In this document: piece after piece, positions 1 to 11,810 of the stretch
How the letters are laid out: each line of letters starts with the position of its first letter
How positions within the stretch are numbered: the stretch's first letter is position 1
Origin: Musa acuminata AAA Group
Taxonomy: Eukaryota > Streptophyta > Magnoliopsida > Zingiberales > Musaceae
Length of the DNA stretch: 64,000 nucleotides
NCBI RefSeq assembly: GCF_036884655.1
Contig: NC_088355.1
Coordinates: forward strand, 38,569,001 to 38,633,000
Direction: 5' to 3'
Notes under the pieces: generated by a model
Database searches by the model: none
The model's input: only the letters and a program-made list of their open reading frames with translations
Told to the model about the DNA's origin: nothing
Position numbers and translations under genes: made by a program

Positions 1-2284
1 TCTACGAGTTCATGTTCCGTGGAAGTCTGGAGAACCACTTGTTTCGAAGTACTTAATTCTGCCATTTGTTTCTCTACTTTAGTATGTATCTTTGTTGTTT
101 GATGCATTCTTACGCCCTTGATGAATTTGTTAAGTTTCTCAATGTTCTAATATGCTTAAAAAGGATACATGTTTGTATTTAGTTTCAGTATAAACTTTTA
201 GTGACCATACTTAATATATCCTAAAGGACGGTTAGAGTATCTAGAAATTCTTGGTTATGTTAAGTAGAATTTTTGTAGGAGATTTTTAATTATAAAGTAC
301 TTGCTGTTATATATCATAAGTTCCTGCCTTTTGTCATCTGAATATTTATTCTGCAATTGATTAATAGATGGTTGGCTGACAAAAGTTATTGAGGGATTGA
401 TTCATGAATTCAATTGAATGGATTGCTTTTTTTTTTTTTGGGTGTTACTGTTAGTTAGCCAACAACTTAACTTGCTCACCAAGGAACAAAATGGTGATTG
501 AAACATGATGGTCAAAGATGGTCATGATTCCTATAAAATTTTCTTCTTCCACGTGACTTGACTATGAATGTGCAGATGTTAGCGCATGAGAGGTATGATT
601 AGAAATTGAAGCTGAAACTAAAGGACTAGAAAAGAGGTTTCTTTAGGCTTCTTCTTGTACTACTTTCTCCTATTTTAATGGTATCTTTTTGTATCGTAAA
701 TAGCTTTGAAGTCAATATAACAAGGTCTTTGAAGGGTAATGCTAGTTTATGTGCCATTCCTAGTTATGCTATACAATAAGACTGGGTCATTTCTCAAACA
801 TATAATTTTGTGCAGTAATTTTATATTTTACATTTTGTTGAATTAATTTATTGACATTGTATTAACAAGGTGAATGGACCTTGGGATTGAAGCATGTGTA
901 AGTGCAAATGGCTTGCAAATTAGTTATCTTTGACTACTATAAGTTGTATGCACATAAGCAATCTTGATGTCTATCATGGAGAGGGCATAAGCAGGGATTT
1001 CCTTGGTTGAAAATTTCCTTCGGTTTCTTCTGTCAAAGATTTCAGCTTTATTTTCTTTCAGCTATTTCAGTTCTCTTTGATGCTCGACCAATTGCACTTT
1101 TGTGATTGATGCCGATTTTAGTCTGTAACTTACAATTTTTTTTTCTGTCCTCATTAAAAAAAACTTCTTATTATACTATTACGTACTAATAATTTTCCAT
1201 CTCAACCTGACTTTTCTTCTTTCAGAGACAGCGGCTCCACTATCTTGGGCCACAAGAATGTCAATTGCACTTGGTGCTGCTAAAGGGCTAGCTTTCCTTC
1301 ATAATGCTGAAAGACCTGTTATTTATCGAGATTTTAAGACTTCAAATATTTTATTGGACTCTGTTAAGTATTGTCCTTCTCTTCGGTTCCTTACAATTTA
1401 TAGTTTTCTTTTTTCTTATGCAAATGTTTCGTGACTCATTTGTGGATTTTGACATTTAACTTCGATTTGCTGTTTCTCTTCTTCATCTGCTCAGGATTAC
1501 ACAGCCAAGCTCTCCGATTTTGGTCTTGCAAAGGCTGGTCCAGAGGGTGATGAGACTCATGTATCAACAAGGGTAATGGGAACCTATGGCTACGCTGCGC
1601 CCGAGTATGTGATGACAGGTCCTGCATCTTGACATCGACAACTTGGAATTATTTCCATGTCCTAACTTCAGTTTTATATGCTATAATATTAGGTTTTGAT
1701 AACTGAGTAGTTTTTACACTTACCGAATCTCTATGATGGTTAAATTGGCAGTATATGATTCATTACTTCGACTTTCTTTTCGATTGCCTTTAGTTTTCAC
1801 CATGATCATATCCATGGCATGAGCAGGTCACTTGACAGCCAGGAGTGATGTTTACAGCTTTGGAGTTGTCCTTCTCGAACTCTTGACAGGACGGCGATCC
1901 GTGGACAAGACGCGCCCAAGCAAGGAGCAGAGCTTGGTCGATTGGGCTCGTCCCAAGCTCAACGACAAGAGGAAGCTGCTCCAAGTCCTCGACCCCAGGT
2001 TGGAGGATCAGTACTCGGTGAGAGCTGCCCAGAAGGCTTGTAGCCTGGCATACTACTGCTTGAGCCACAACCCAAAAGCAAGGCCTCTTATGAGCGACGT
2101 CGTGGAGACACTCCAGCCTCTGCAAGCGAGCAGCGGCAGCGAGAGCTCATTTCAGGCACTCGGAAGTAGTGTGCTTCCCGATCGCAGGGTGCACCACAGG
2201 CTTGCAGGAAGCAGCATCAGCTGCAAGCCGACTCCGAATGTGCAATGTTCACCAGGTGCTCTTCCAGCCTGCAGGGTCAAGTGA
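1..2284 (+). CDS. Receptor-like cytoplasmic kinase, subfamily VII (RIPK/PBL8-like), 3' part
   Basis: Serine/threonine protein kinase of the plant RLCK-VII group, which works at the plasma membrane in immune and growth signalling. The window opens inside an exon, so the N-terminus, glycine loop and catalytic lysine are missing. Coding exons read <1..48, 1226..1362, 1495..1618 and 1827..2284, with GT-AG borders and one open frame of about 254 residues. Visible motifs are [13 protein letters not shown], the catalytic loop [16 protein letters not shown], the activation segment ending [10 protein letters not shown], and [18 protein letters not shown] followed by [11 protein letters not shown]. The [15 protein letters not shown] and SLVDWARP stretches fit the RIPK/PBL8 branch best. 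A tail of about 50 residues, rich in serine and basic residues, follows the kinase domain and looks poorly conserved. Kinase identity is certain; the exact orthologue is inferred. Confidence 0.93.
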
Positions 2285-2733
2285 GTCTATTGCTCCACTC
2301 TCTGGTTTGCAGAGGTCATTGTATATGGACTATCTTGTTGTGCTTGCTTGTGTGGGTTTTGCTTCTTCTTCCACTTTGTTTCCATGTAAATCTCATCTCA
2401 TTACTGTCCTGTTTGCAAGATCTTTACTCCTAATCAGTGTTTTATGTATTTTAACTGAGCCAAACCTTGCCAAATGGGCTAGGTTTGTTCTGGAAATGAA
2501 AGCCAGTTGGAGCAGGAAGACCTGAATTGTACTCTGAAATATGTTCATCTTTAGGGTGGAAATAACTTCATCATGGTGTGCTTAGTTCCTATAATTCCTC
2601 TTGAGTCTTTGCCTTTTCAAATTATAATCGGTGAATTACTTAATTTTGATGTTTAGCCTTGATGTATATATTTCCAACTTTAATGCTTTGTCATATATAT
2701 ATATATATATATGAATTTTTACATATCTCAATG

Positions 2734-2793
2734 ACAATAAAATCATATGTATATATAATTATATAATTATATATATATATATGATTTTATTGT
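2734..2793. repeat. AT-rich inverted repeat, hairpin-forming
   Basis: The left arm CAATAAAATCATAT is mirrored by ATATGATTTTATTG on the right, with an A/T-only centre of about 30 bases. It could be the remnant of a miniature inverted-repeat element, but no target duplication is clear. Confidence 0.6.
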
Positions 2794-3008
2794 TGTTATT
2801 ATTTATTTTGATATCTTTATCATTGACAACTTCTTAAATTATATGGCTCTTTCAAAAATCAATGATGACAAAATATCAATGTAGTCAAATCTAAATAATT
2901 AAAATTTTATGATTTTCTTATTGTTGTCATTGACTATAATTATTTTAATATTTTTTGGAGGGTAGATTTTATTTTATTTTTAAATTTTAAATCCTGAAAA
3001 TAAAATTT

Positions 3009-3044
<36 letters not shown>

Positions 3045-3473
3045 AAATATCGTTTGTATTATAAATATAATATGAAGAGAGCTGTTTGCCTCGAGAAAGG
3101 AACAATAGCATGGAACAGTAATAGAATCAAATTGTAGACCACCCACTCCACCACTGTGCTTCGGGATGCGATGTGATCTATGAACTTATTCGTCCGTGCA
3201 TCAATCTCTTTAGAAAATAAGGAAAAGTTCGACCCACACATCCATGCAATAACTCTAATTTCTCAGGAATGATGAGAGATAAAAGGCTCTCTCTAATCCC
3301 TTCTCACTGAAACTAACACTCAGATATGTCGGCCAATTCTTCCTTTCCATGGTTTGCTATGCTATGTATCAGCGTAATCTCAGCTGTTCAGCACAACCTT
3401 TGCCATCAGCCACTTTTTCTCTCTCTAAAGTATCAGAGAAGACAGTCAACTCAGCCACGCAAGCGGCGCACAC

Positions 3474-3633
3474 AGAGAGAGAGAGAGAGAGAGAGATTGA
3501 TCTGTAAGCTTCTCTCTCTCTCTCTCTTTTTCTGCTTGGATGGAAGGAAGCCGACGAGGCTTTTGACGTCTGCAAATTCCAGCCTTCCCACTTCTCGTAC
3601 GCGCATTGGAGAGAGAGAGAGAGAGAGAGAGAG
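3474..3633. repeat. GA - CT - GA microsatellite cluster
   Basis: Three dinucleotide tracts lie close together: (GA)n at about 3474-3496, (CT)n at 3511-3527 and (GA)n at 3609-3633. The middle tract is complementary to both outer ones. The small open frames crossing it are low-complexity artefacts. Confidence 0.9.
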
Positions 3634-4570
3634 TTGACGGTGAGTGCGTGCGATCCCTCTCTCTTGCAATATTCTTTTGAGTGTCGGGACGCCCAACTGT
3701 ACCATTGGGTTTGATTACTGTCTTCCTTGAGAAGCAAAAGAAACGAATCTACAGACACCATTTCCCATTTGCATCCCACAATGCGTGAAGGTTGCAGTAA
3801 AATCAACTTCCATGTTGATCTCTAAGATACCTTTCGCGTTGTGGAACGGAACGAAACCTGTGAGTGTCTCTTTTGTGCTAACCGTATCGCATCTGTGCTG
3901 ATCTCGACAGGTTTAGTATGGTCGACATACAATGCAACTTCTCTTTTCAGTTTCGCATTATCGATGCTTTCGATATATATATATATATATATATTGATCT
4001 GAGCAAAACATAAAAAATAGTTTAATAAAATATTATAAATAAATATCGATAGGATGCCGTACGATTTAAACAAATATAGTTATAATCATGATTCATTAAT
4101 AAGATTGTGTTCAAGCCAAAAACAAAAGTTACGACAAGTGATATTTTGCATTTCTAAGACTTCAAAATATAGTAATAAAAAGGCGATTGACAATATTGCT
4201 AGAGAGGTCTAGAATAAGTAATTAAAAGAATACTGTGTATCTCATCATATCGATTTTCTTTCTATTAATCGATAACTGTAATCAGAATTCAATCATATTC
4301 ATAATATATCTTATTTAATTATACAGAATCACGTGATCTAACACTTAGCCTCAGTTCAGCAAACCACGAACGGCACGAGGTGGCCGGATTAAGATTCCGT
4401 GCTTTTGAGCTTTCGGCAAAAGCAACACTGCTGGAATCTCATTCCCGGCATCACTCGATCATATTCCGCAGAACAAAGACAGGAGGACAGTCATGTCATC
4501 AGAGACTTCAGATCCTCTGTAACTCCCACTGATACAGTGTATGTTAACCCTAAAAGAAGGATTCTGAGCC

Positions 4571-4580
4571 TATAAATATT
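4571..4580 (+). promoter_or_regulatory. TATA box of LURP-one-related gene 1
   Basis: TATAAATATT lies 147 bases before the chosen ATG at 4718. Transcription would start near 4600, giving a leader of about 110 bases rich in CT and CAC. Confidence 0.65.
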
Positions 4581-4717
4581 ACTCGGCCTCTGTGTTTGCC
4601 ATTCCACCCACAGAAAAGACGCTTCCCTCCACGCTAATCTCGGTCGACTCTCCCCTTCCTCACCTCTTCGTGCATATAAAACCAGCGCCGTAAGAAGATC
4701 TCCTCGACGCCGAAAGA

Positions 4718-6146
4718 ATGTCCAGAGTTCATCCTACACTGAGAATGACCGACGACGACGAAGAGCTCGCGACGACGACAGCCCGTCCATCGATTTGGAC
4801 GGTATGGAACAAGTCGAGCATGGGTTTCCACGGAACGGATGGGTTCTCGATTTATGACAGCAAGGGAAGACTGGCCTTTCGGGTCGACAATTACTCGAGG
4901 AAGCACAAGTGTTTTGCAGGGCAGCTGCTGCTCATGGATGCCAATGGGAAGGCACTCATGGCTTTGAGGCCTCGGGTAGGAAGATTCTACTTCTCTTTGT
5001 TTGCTTTACCTTCTCTACTTTTTCTCTTGGAAGAGATAGATCACAGCACAAAGCTTGCATCAGCTCAACAGGAAACCCAAGCATAGTTCGACTGCTAGAG
5101 AGTAGACTTAGAAAGTAGAAATCTAAAAGATTTGATCATTTCTTCATCAGTTGTAAGCTGAATCTAAATTTTGGTAGTCATATATGAATCAAAGTTTGTT
5201 TTTGATTCATATATGAATCAAAAAGTCCAACTTTTGTGCCTTTTAAGATAAAGGTATTCTGAATAACATCCAATGATTATAGTATAACAGAGATAGAACA
5301 TAGAAGCAAGCTTCTTATTATAGTATGATTATAGTATGCTTTAATTGCTAGAAAGAAGACCTAAAAGGTTCTCACAATTTCATTTTATTATTTCACCTAA
5401 AAAGTTATAGATAGACTCTATAAAAAAAAGAAAACTAGAAGATTTGATCATTTATTCATGAAATTGGTAGTCATACATGAATCAACGTCAATCTTCGCGT
5501 CGTCTTACTTTTTTTTTCGAAGCACTTAAAATCATCTTAAATTTTTTTAATATTTTTTTGTGTTAGAAAATAAGTATTCTGAATAGTATCGAAAGATATG
5601 CAATTGATATATTTGATATTAAATTTTTATATAATAATATAATCTCTTAATAAGCTAAGCTCAGTAACTAAGCTTAGATATGCACAAATGCAGATAACTC
5701 AAGCAGATACTGAGAATGCTGTAAACTTCTGTATCGAATCGCATTGTGACTGTTTCTGATCATGTCTATCACACATCAAGCAGATACTGAGCATGCACGA
5801 CAGGTGGAGCGGATTCAAAGGCGAAGACGGCTTAGATCCAAAGTGCAGAACTCACGTCTTCTCCATGAAAAGGCGATCGATCCTTCAAGGCGGCGACAAG
5901 GCGGAGGTGTACATGGATAGTCCAGACGACCGATCATCGCTGCCGCATTTCAAGACCGAGGGTTGTTTCAGAAGAAGAGACTGCAAGATTTTGGACAGCA
6001 ATGGCGAGGAGGTGGCGCAAATAAGCCACAAGAAAGTGAACAGGTCCGTCACTTTGGGCGATGATGTGTTCAGCCTCATCATTCAGCCGTACACCGATAC
6101 TGAGCTGATAATGGCTTTTCTGGTCATCATGGACCGCATCTGCTAG
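4718..6146 (+). CDS. LURP-one-related (LOR) protein 1
   Basis: LURP-one family (Tubby C-terminal-like fold, formerly DUF567). The founding Arabidopsis member LURP1 is needed for full basal defence against an oomycete; most members have no known biochemical role. Exons are 4718..4975 and 5784..6146, joined in phase 0, giving 206 residues, a normal length for the family. Family signatures are WTVWNKSSMGF, GFSIYDSKGRLAFRVDNY, GQLLLMDANGKALMALR, ILSMHDRW and the C-terminal VTLGDDVFSLIIQP, ending in a hydrophobic stretch (ELIMAFLVIMDRI). The ATG is the first after the TATA box. The 808-bp intron holds a perfect hairpin, a diverged internal duplication and an upstream copy of the acceptor sequence. 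A second LOR gene with an intron at the same place lies 11 kb downstream. Confidence 0.93.
5087..5600. repeat. Diverged segmental duplication inside LOR1 intron
   Basis: Landmarks occur twice in the same order. 'AGATTTGATCATTT', 'TTGGTAGTCATA.ATGAATCAA' and 'GTATTCTGAATA' appear at about 5130-5265 and again at about 5440-5585. The copies are interrupted and diverged, so only approximate limits can be given. Confidence 0.6.
5178..5216. repeat. Perfect 16-bp stem hairpin in LOR1 intron
   Basis: TCATATATGAATCAAA at 5178-5193 is followed, after a 7-base loop, by its exact reverse complement at 5201-5216. It lies in the intron of LOR gene 1 on the transcribed strand. Confidence 0.85.
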
Positions 6147-7539
6147 AAGCCTTGTAGCTTTTCATGGCTGGAGGGTCGCCATTTTCGCACCCGACATAGC
6201 TGCTGCTTGCGGTAGATAACACAGTGAGTGAGATAAGATGGAAGCTGTGGAAATATATGAAGTCACAAAGGTCAACATGTTCAGTGACGTTAAGTGAATC
6301 TTACGATGCAGTCAGGTCTTTTCTCTTTTGAGCTTAAGCTTCCTTAAAGAGATTCAATGTCCAGTAACAGTGCAGTCAAGTAAACATATATATATATATA
6401 TATGGTGTCGGATTCCAATAATCAACTGACTGGAGACAGTAATCCACATGAATATCCATTGACATTTCACTACCTATTATGGTCAGATACAGTGTGTAGT
6501 AAGCTTGCTGGTCGAGTAGTCGAAAAGCTGCAGCTCCTCTCTCTTGTGGACGATTGATGACTGCTGCTTCCCTGTCTGAGGGGCAAAATGAGAGATGTCA
6601 ATTCCCCATTAGATGGGAAAAGCCTGTGTGTTGCTGGTTTGAAGACAACCATGATGGGTTATTGGGATGGAGGTTTAGGCTGTGTTACAATGTCTGACTC
6701 TCAAGGCCTGAGAAACATCGTCACCAACAACACCAATCCTCGGTGGATTGTTAGGTTCTTTTTTTAGTTTATTATCACGAGTAGATTTGTTTTTCATTAC
6801 TCATATATAATTTGATACGTCAATAATGACATGGCATGATGATGTGAAAGAGGTTCAAGAATCAATTTTTTTTTTATAAAAATAAAAAAATAAATTATTT
6901 ATTTTGAGAATAATTGATTAATTAATTTCGTTTGACCTCAATCATTAACCAAAATGATCAAAACTGAAGTTGACAATAATATACCCACTGGCATAACTCA
7001 GATCAAATCCTAATATAGTGCATGGAAGACGTAGTCCAATAGTGACTTTATATCGTGACGAATCGAGTCTAATGGGATAATTAATATATCAAAATTATTT
7101 AAATAAATCATTAAATAAAATAATTAAGCTAAATTTAATGATAATATACTCATCGTATTCTTAAAACACTATCTTAGTGTTGTTCATTGAGTTAGTTAAG
7201 ATCTAAGAAAATTGGACGGAATTCATTTTGGCCATTATATTTTTTTGAGTTGTTAAAACTCTAATTTTTGTTTAGAATAGATGAAATTGACATAGGAAAG
7301 GATAAATGGTAAAGAATTACTATAATTGTCATCATAAAGATCTTTCATATTCCTAAATGACCAACATAGGCATTCCTTGGAGAGAAGCACGAATCTTGAG
7401 GAATACAAATCAAGTCTGAGCACGAATCTTGTAGCCTGATGGAGCCACATCCCAGTCACAAGCGAACAAGAGGCTGTGATGTAACGCGGATCGCCTTCTC
7501 TATCTTCTGCTATCTCCGCTGCTGCTTCTCCTCGCTCCA
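6147..7539. other. Intergenic region between LOR1 and RPL17
   Basis: LOR1 3' UTR, then AT-rich DNA with a short (TA)n tract near 6383-6402. Nothing coding is recognised. The last ~100 bases become GC- and CT-rich and are the likely leader of the bL17 gene. Confidence 0.7.
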
Positions 7540-9604
7540 ATGGCCTTGGCTTCCTCTTCTCTCTCGACATGGAGCATGGCCTCGCTTCGCTCTGCCCTCC
7601 CTCCCTCTCCCTCTCCTCGCCTCCCCACGTTTCGCTTTCCGACCCCTTCGCCCTTCCATTGCTCAGCTCGGCTGAGTTCCGGTCGCGGACAGGCAAAGCC
7701 GCTGCGGTCCTTCTCCGGCCTCGCTCCCATGACTCCTCTCCTCTCTGTTGGCATTGGTAAATGATGCTCTTGCTCTGTTTATTCCATCTCGAACTAAATT
7801 TCGTCAACGCGTAAGCCCTAGTTGGACGGATACCATATCTTCCATTTTCTTATTACGTTTCGAGTAGAAGTAAAATTTTGAAGATTGTTAGACTCATTGA
7901 ACTGCATATTGAAGATAATGAGAGTTTAGATTGGTCAAGAATCCAAATTATCTCTCCACTATGTAAATTTTAGAATCTTGAAGTAAGTTTCCTCTTCTTT
8001 ACTGTTAGATCCAGATTTTGTTTTGATGATGTCGATCAAAATCTGATTTGGCAGGGCAGTATTTCAGGTTAGCCTACTTTTGTCCTACACCTGACAGAGA
8101 TGATTAGGGCTATGGTTAATGTTGATATCCTTTTGTCTTATTCTTTCAGTAAGGAATTTGATAAAGAAACATGCAACTTCTTAAGAACCAAACGAAGGTA
8201 TTCTATATAACATACGCCAAAATAATCCAGACCGTGGATTGTCAATGAGAATTCTGGGAGAACTTTCTTTAGGGGAGTAATTGAGACTGATCAAGGTTAG
8301 GTTGGTCTTAATGTCCAATTTTTGGAGTCTGTCAGATGGAGTGTTATTTGCAAAGAGCAGTTGTTTTCCAAGATCGCCTAGTCAAACAAACTAAGAATCT
8401 ATTGGTACTCATGATTTATATGCATCTGTGTGGGCTTGGACTATTATGATGTTTGGTGATTAATCCACTGATTGATAAATTTTTAATTTGGCATCGAGAA
8501 TAGATTGTTAGAGACCTTTTTTAGTGGTTTAGCATTTTCTAGTATTCCGATATTAGAAGCATTCTTTAAGTGCCATTTGCTACAATTTATTTTTTTCAGC
8601 TGGATTTCTTTTACTGGAACTTTTGTGTTTTGATTGCAAAAGGCTCTTTAGATAAAGATTTGGATAAAAAAAACTATTAAAGTATTCATTTTCAATTCTT
8701 AAATGGGAAATGCTTATGATAAGAAGTACTTTTAGTTGTAATGGGCATAGAAACAACTATGTCTCCTATTCTAAAAATCCTTGAGAGTTTTATTTTTTCT
8801 TTTTGGTTTTGGATGCAACAAATGCTACTTTTGAGATTGGATTTTGAATTGGTTGCATTTATTTAAGTTGAACAATTTCAATAAAGCTAGTTAATCTTCC
8901 AGATCATGGAGAAGAAATTCACTGATTTTCACTAGTGTTGTTAAGACCAACCTCTTAGGTGTGTGCCTTACTGGGCCCCAACACATGGTCCTGACAAATT
9001 CACTGTCGCCACTTTTAATGTTTTCTTTTCTTTTTATTTGTAGTATATATTTTCCATATGACTGTGCATATTACTGCCTATTTTTTCAGTCTCGTACCAT
9101 TGTTGTTGCTTTCAATAATATGTTTTTTCCCCTTCTATTTCATTTGTAATTTTCTGCTGTGAATTGGTATAACATTCTTCTATTCACTGTCCAGGGGTTG
9201 CCAACTTTGACCATGTGTTCAGCAACATAAGCAATGGAAGCAAATTCTATGCTATGAGACATGGTAAACGTGTCCCAAAACTCAATAGGCCCCCGGATCA
9301 GCGTCGAGCTCTCCTACGTGGTCTTACGACGCAGCTGCTGAAGCATGGTAGGATCAAAACTACCAGAGCCAGGGCAAGTGCGATGAGGAAGTATGTAGAT
9401 AAGATGGTAACATTGGCGAAGGATGGTTCTCTCCATAAAAGGAGACAGGCACTGGGCTTTATTTATGAGAAACAAATTGTTCATGCATTGTTTGCTGAGG
9501 TACAAGATAGATATGGAGATAGGAATGGAGGGTATACAAGAATCATCAGAACTCTACCAAGGCGAGGAGATAATGCACCAATGGCTTATATTGAGCTTGT
9601 CTAG
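7540..9604 (+). CDS. RPL17: 50S ribosomal protein L17 (bL17c), chloroplast precursor
   Basis: Nuclear gene for a protein of the chloroplast ribosome large subunit, near the peptide exit tunnel. Exons are 7540..7756 and 9195..9604 (intron 1,438 bp, phase 1), giving 208 residues. Residues 1 to about 70 are rich in Ser, Ala, Pro and Arg with almost no acidic residues, as in a chloroplast transit peptide. The bL17 domain covers about 93-208: [79 protein letters not shown] and the C-terminus YIELV. This is the plastid type rather than the mitochondrial or cytosolic L17. The ATG at 7540 gives the better transit peptide; Met-13 at 7576 is possible. The stop codon is followed at once by GTAAGT, a perfect splice donor. 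Confidence 0.95.
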
Positions 9605-11810
9605 GTAAGTTGCAGTGAACTGATAGTTTTTTGTATGTCCTTTCATATTCTTTTTGGCTTACTGTCCCTCAAAAGTGATATTGATACTTGTGCTTCTCAT
9701 ATATTGCTTACTTATTGGTGTCACTGCTGCGAAGCACAAGCTTGTGCTGGCAGTAACTAATCTCTCCTTCTTGCATGAACAAAAAATGTGCCAAATGATG
9801 GTGTCTTATCCATGTCACTTAATCTGCCCTCATATTCTAAATGTTCTTATATTATTAGTTTATTTAACCCTGGAACAACCATATGATGTTTTCTTAGAGA
9901 AACTTTTGTTGGGTAACCATGTTGCAATTTTGGAGAAGCCCCAACACAATGCCATATGATCCATTGTTCCAAAAGTGCAGAAAGTATTGAGTTAGTTGAC
10001 AGCTAGATTAATTGCTTTTGTATGATGGAGTAAATATTATTAGTGGAGATAAAGTAGGAGTTTGGTGGCATGGATTCAAGTACTAGTGTTATGCTGACCA
10101 AGAACCTAGAAGTGTGCTCTCTTATCATCAATATATTGAGCAATATGGAGTAGATTTTTGCTCAAGAACTTTGGTTATCAGCAGAAAGACAGCTATAACT
10201 AAAACAGATCAACAGCAACGTTCAAATATATTTTTGCAATAAAAGGATTTAAAGATGATGTTCTATTCTTTGCAAATATCTGGAACTTTGAAGTCTATTC
10301 TGCAAAATAGTTGATAAATGTATTTCAAGCCTTTAGTGGTAAGAAAATAGTTTAAGAGCTTCATTAGAATGCAACCATTGAGAGGGAGACCGGTGATTGT
10401 GGCCATGCCTAATGGTAATTGAAGTACCATTCTTCTTTTGTACCATAATGTATGTATTTGCATAATTTTCAGAAATACAACTTACTATCTTTCTGAAACC
10501 TAGGACCACTGTTATCAGTTGACCATACAACTTCAGCCATGATCTCTTAACATTACTTCTGCGTTGCATTATCCAATAAACTAATATTGGCCTTGATTAA
10601 GTTTTATATTCTATATTGTTTGGAGATATAGTTTAACTAAAATATTTCAGATACATTGCGTGAAAATATTCTATTCATGATCTTAGAACATATTCTTTGG
10701 ATTTCTGTTACAAGAATTCGTGGTAATGTACTATTCAAACTTCAAAAGTCAAGTGATAATTATGCAGCAACCTGAAACTGAATGGCTTAGCCCATCGAGG
10801 TTGGCCTCAGTCTTGCGAAATGGAAATTCTTCTCTCCTGCAAAGAAGAGAAGATTTTATCACGTGGAGATCCTATCCTAACAATTGCACTCTTTATTTTA
10901 TAGTGGCTTCTTTAACATATTTAGTACTTTGCTTGATACATGGAGAACTGCAAGTCCCTGCTTGTTTCAAGAAATATTCCGATAATCACTAAAGCAGTGA
11001 TTATGTATGTATGTATGGATGTATGTATGTATGTATAAAGGTGAATCCTTTGTTTTAATGAGAACTAACACTTATTAATTTTTAGTTTAAACACTAGTGA
11101 ACAAAAGCTTTTCTTACTCTGGTTGGACATAAATTGAAAGACCAGAAGGTTTGTATTCATTGATAAGTTCTAAAGAGCAAATAAATGTCTTCTTCCTCCA
11201 TATGCAAGGAAGGGACAAATAGAAATATCAAATTATAAGAAGCCAAATAAAACTAGATTTACTTTGGTTCACCCCTAACAAATAGTTCCAATTTGTCCAT
11301 ATTTCAACTTTCAAATATATTCACATATCAAACTCCGAGGGATTTGTGGGTTCCGTGTTCAAATCACACATGGAATAAGTGATGGTGTAAATCTAGTAAC
11401 ACTTTCATGAAGATGTGTTTCGTGGCAACGGGTAATAATGTCCAGCTATGAGTTTTCACTGTCCTATATGGACATGAGGAATAGCCTAAAAGTGCAAGTC
11501 ATATTTAGAATTCAGCAGCCATATCTAATGAGCTTATAAAACAGTTCTTCATTACATATTCTTTCATAGTTCTGCAATATCTTTGTAATTCTTACTTCAG
11601 TAATGTCGAATGTACCTTTTGCTCTTCACCTTTTATATGTACCAACAGAGCCTGATATTTACCTTTTTGTTAACAGAGCTTTGTGGCACACCGTTTTCTG
11701 ACCAAGAGCTTTGGACTGAAGGTTTTCAAACTTTGTAATGCATAATATGAAGGAATCGTTAAGCTTCATTTCCTTGTTACTGCATTTGTATTACTTTATT
11801 CACTGTTTGT
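9605..11810 (+). other. Possible 3' UTR intron and terminal non-coding exon of RPL17
   Basis: TAG|GTAAGT puts a consensus donor directly after the stop codon. A good acceptor (TTTTTGTTAACAG) ends at 11676. The following ~130 bases, with GTAATG and ATTACTTTATTCA, could be the terminal exon. No coding frame of interest lies between. If unspliced, the whole stretch is simply downstream DNA. Confidence 0.4.
11002..11036. repeat. (ATGT)n microsatellite
   Basis: About eight tandem ATGT units with one variant GGAT unit. Confidence 0.9.

Larger units (their letters stand above)
2285..4570. other. Intergenic, AT-rich, kinase 3' UTR then microsatellites
   Basis: No coding region is supported. The first ~250 bases are probably kinase 3' UTR. 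The rest holds (TA)n tracts near 2693-2712, 3016-3041 and 3974-3993, an AT-rich inverted repeat and a GA/CT/GA cluster, listed separately. Bases 4320-4570 are the likely upstream region of the next gene. Confidence 0.7.

Noticed and set aside
10720..10992. 90-codon plus-strand frame downstream of RPL17.
   Set aside because: No domain, AT-rich codon mix, and it lies inside the possible 3' UTR intron.
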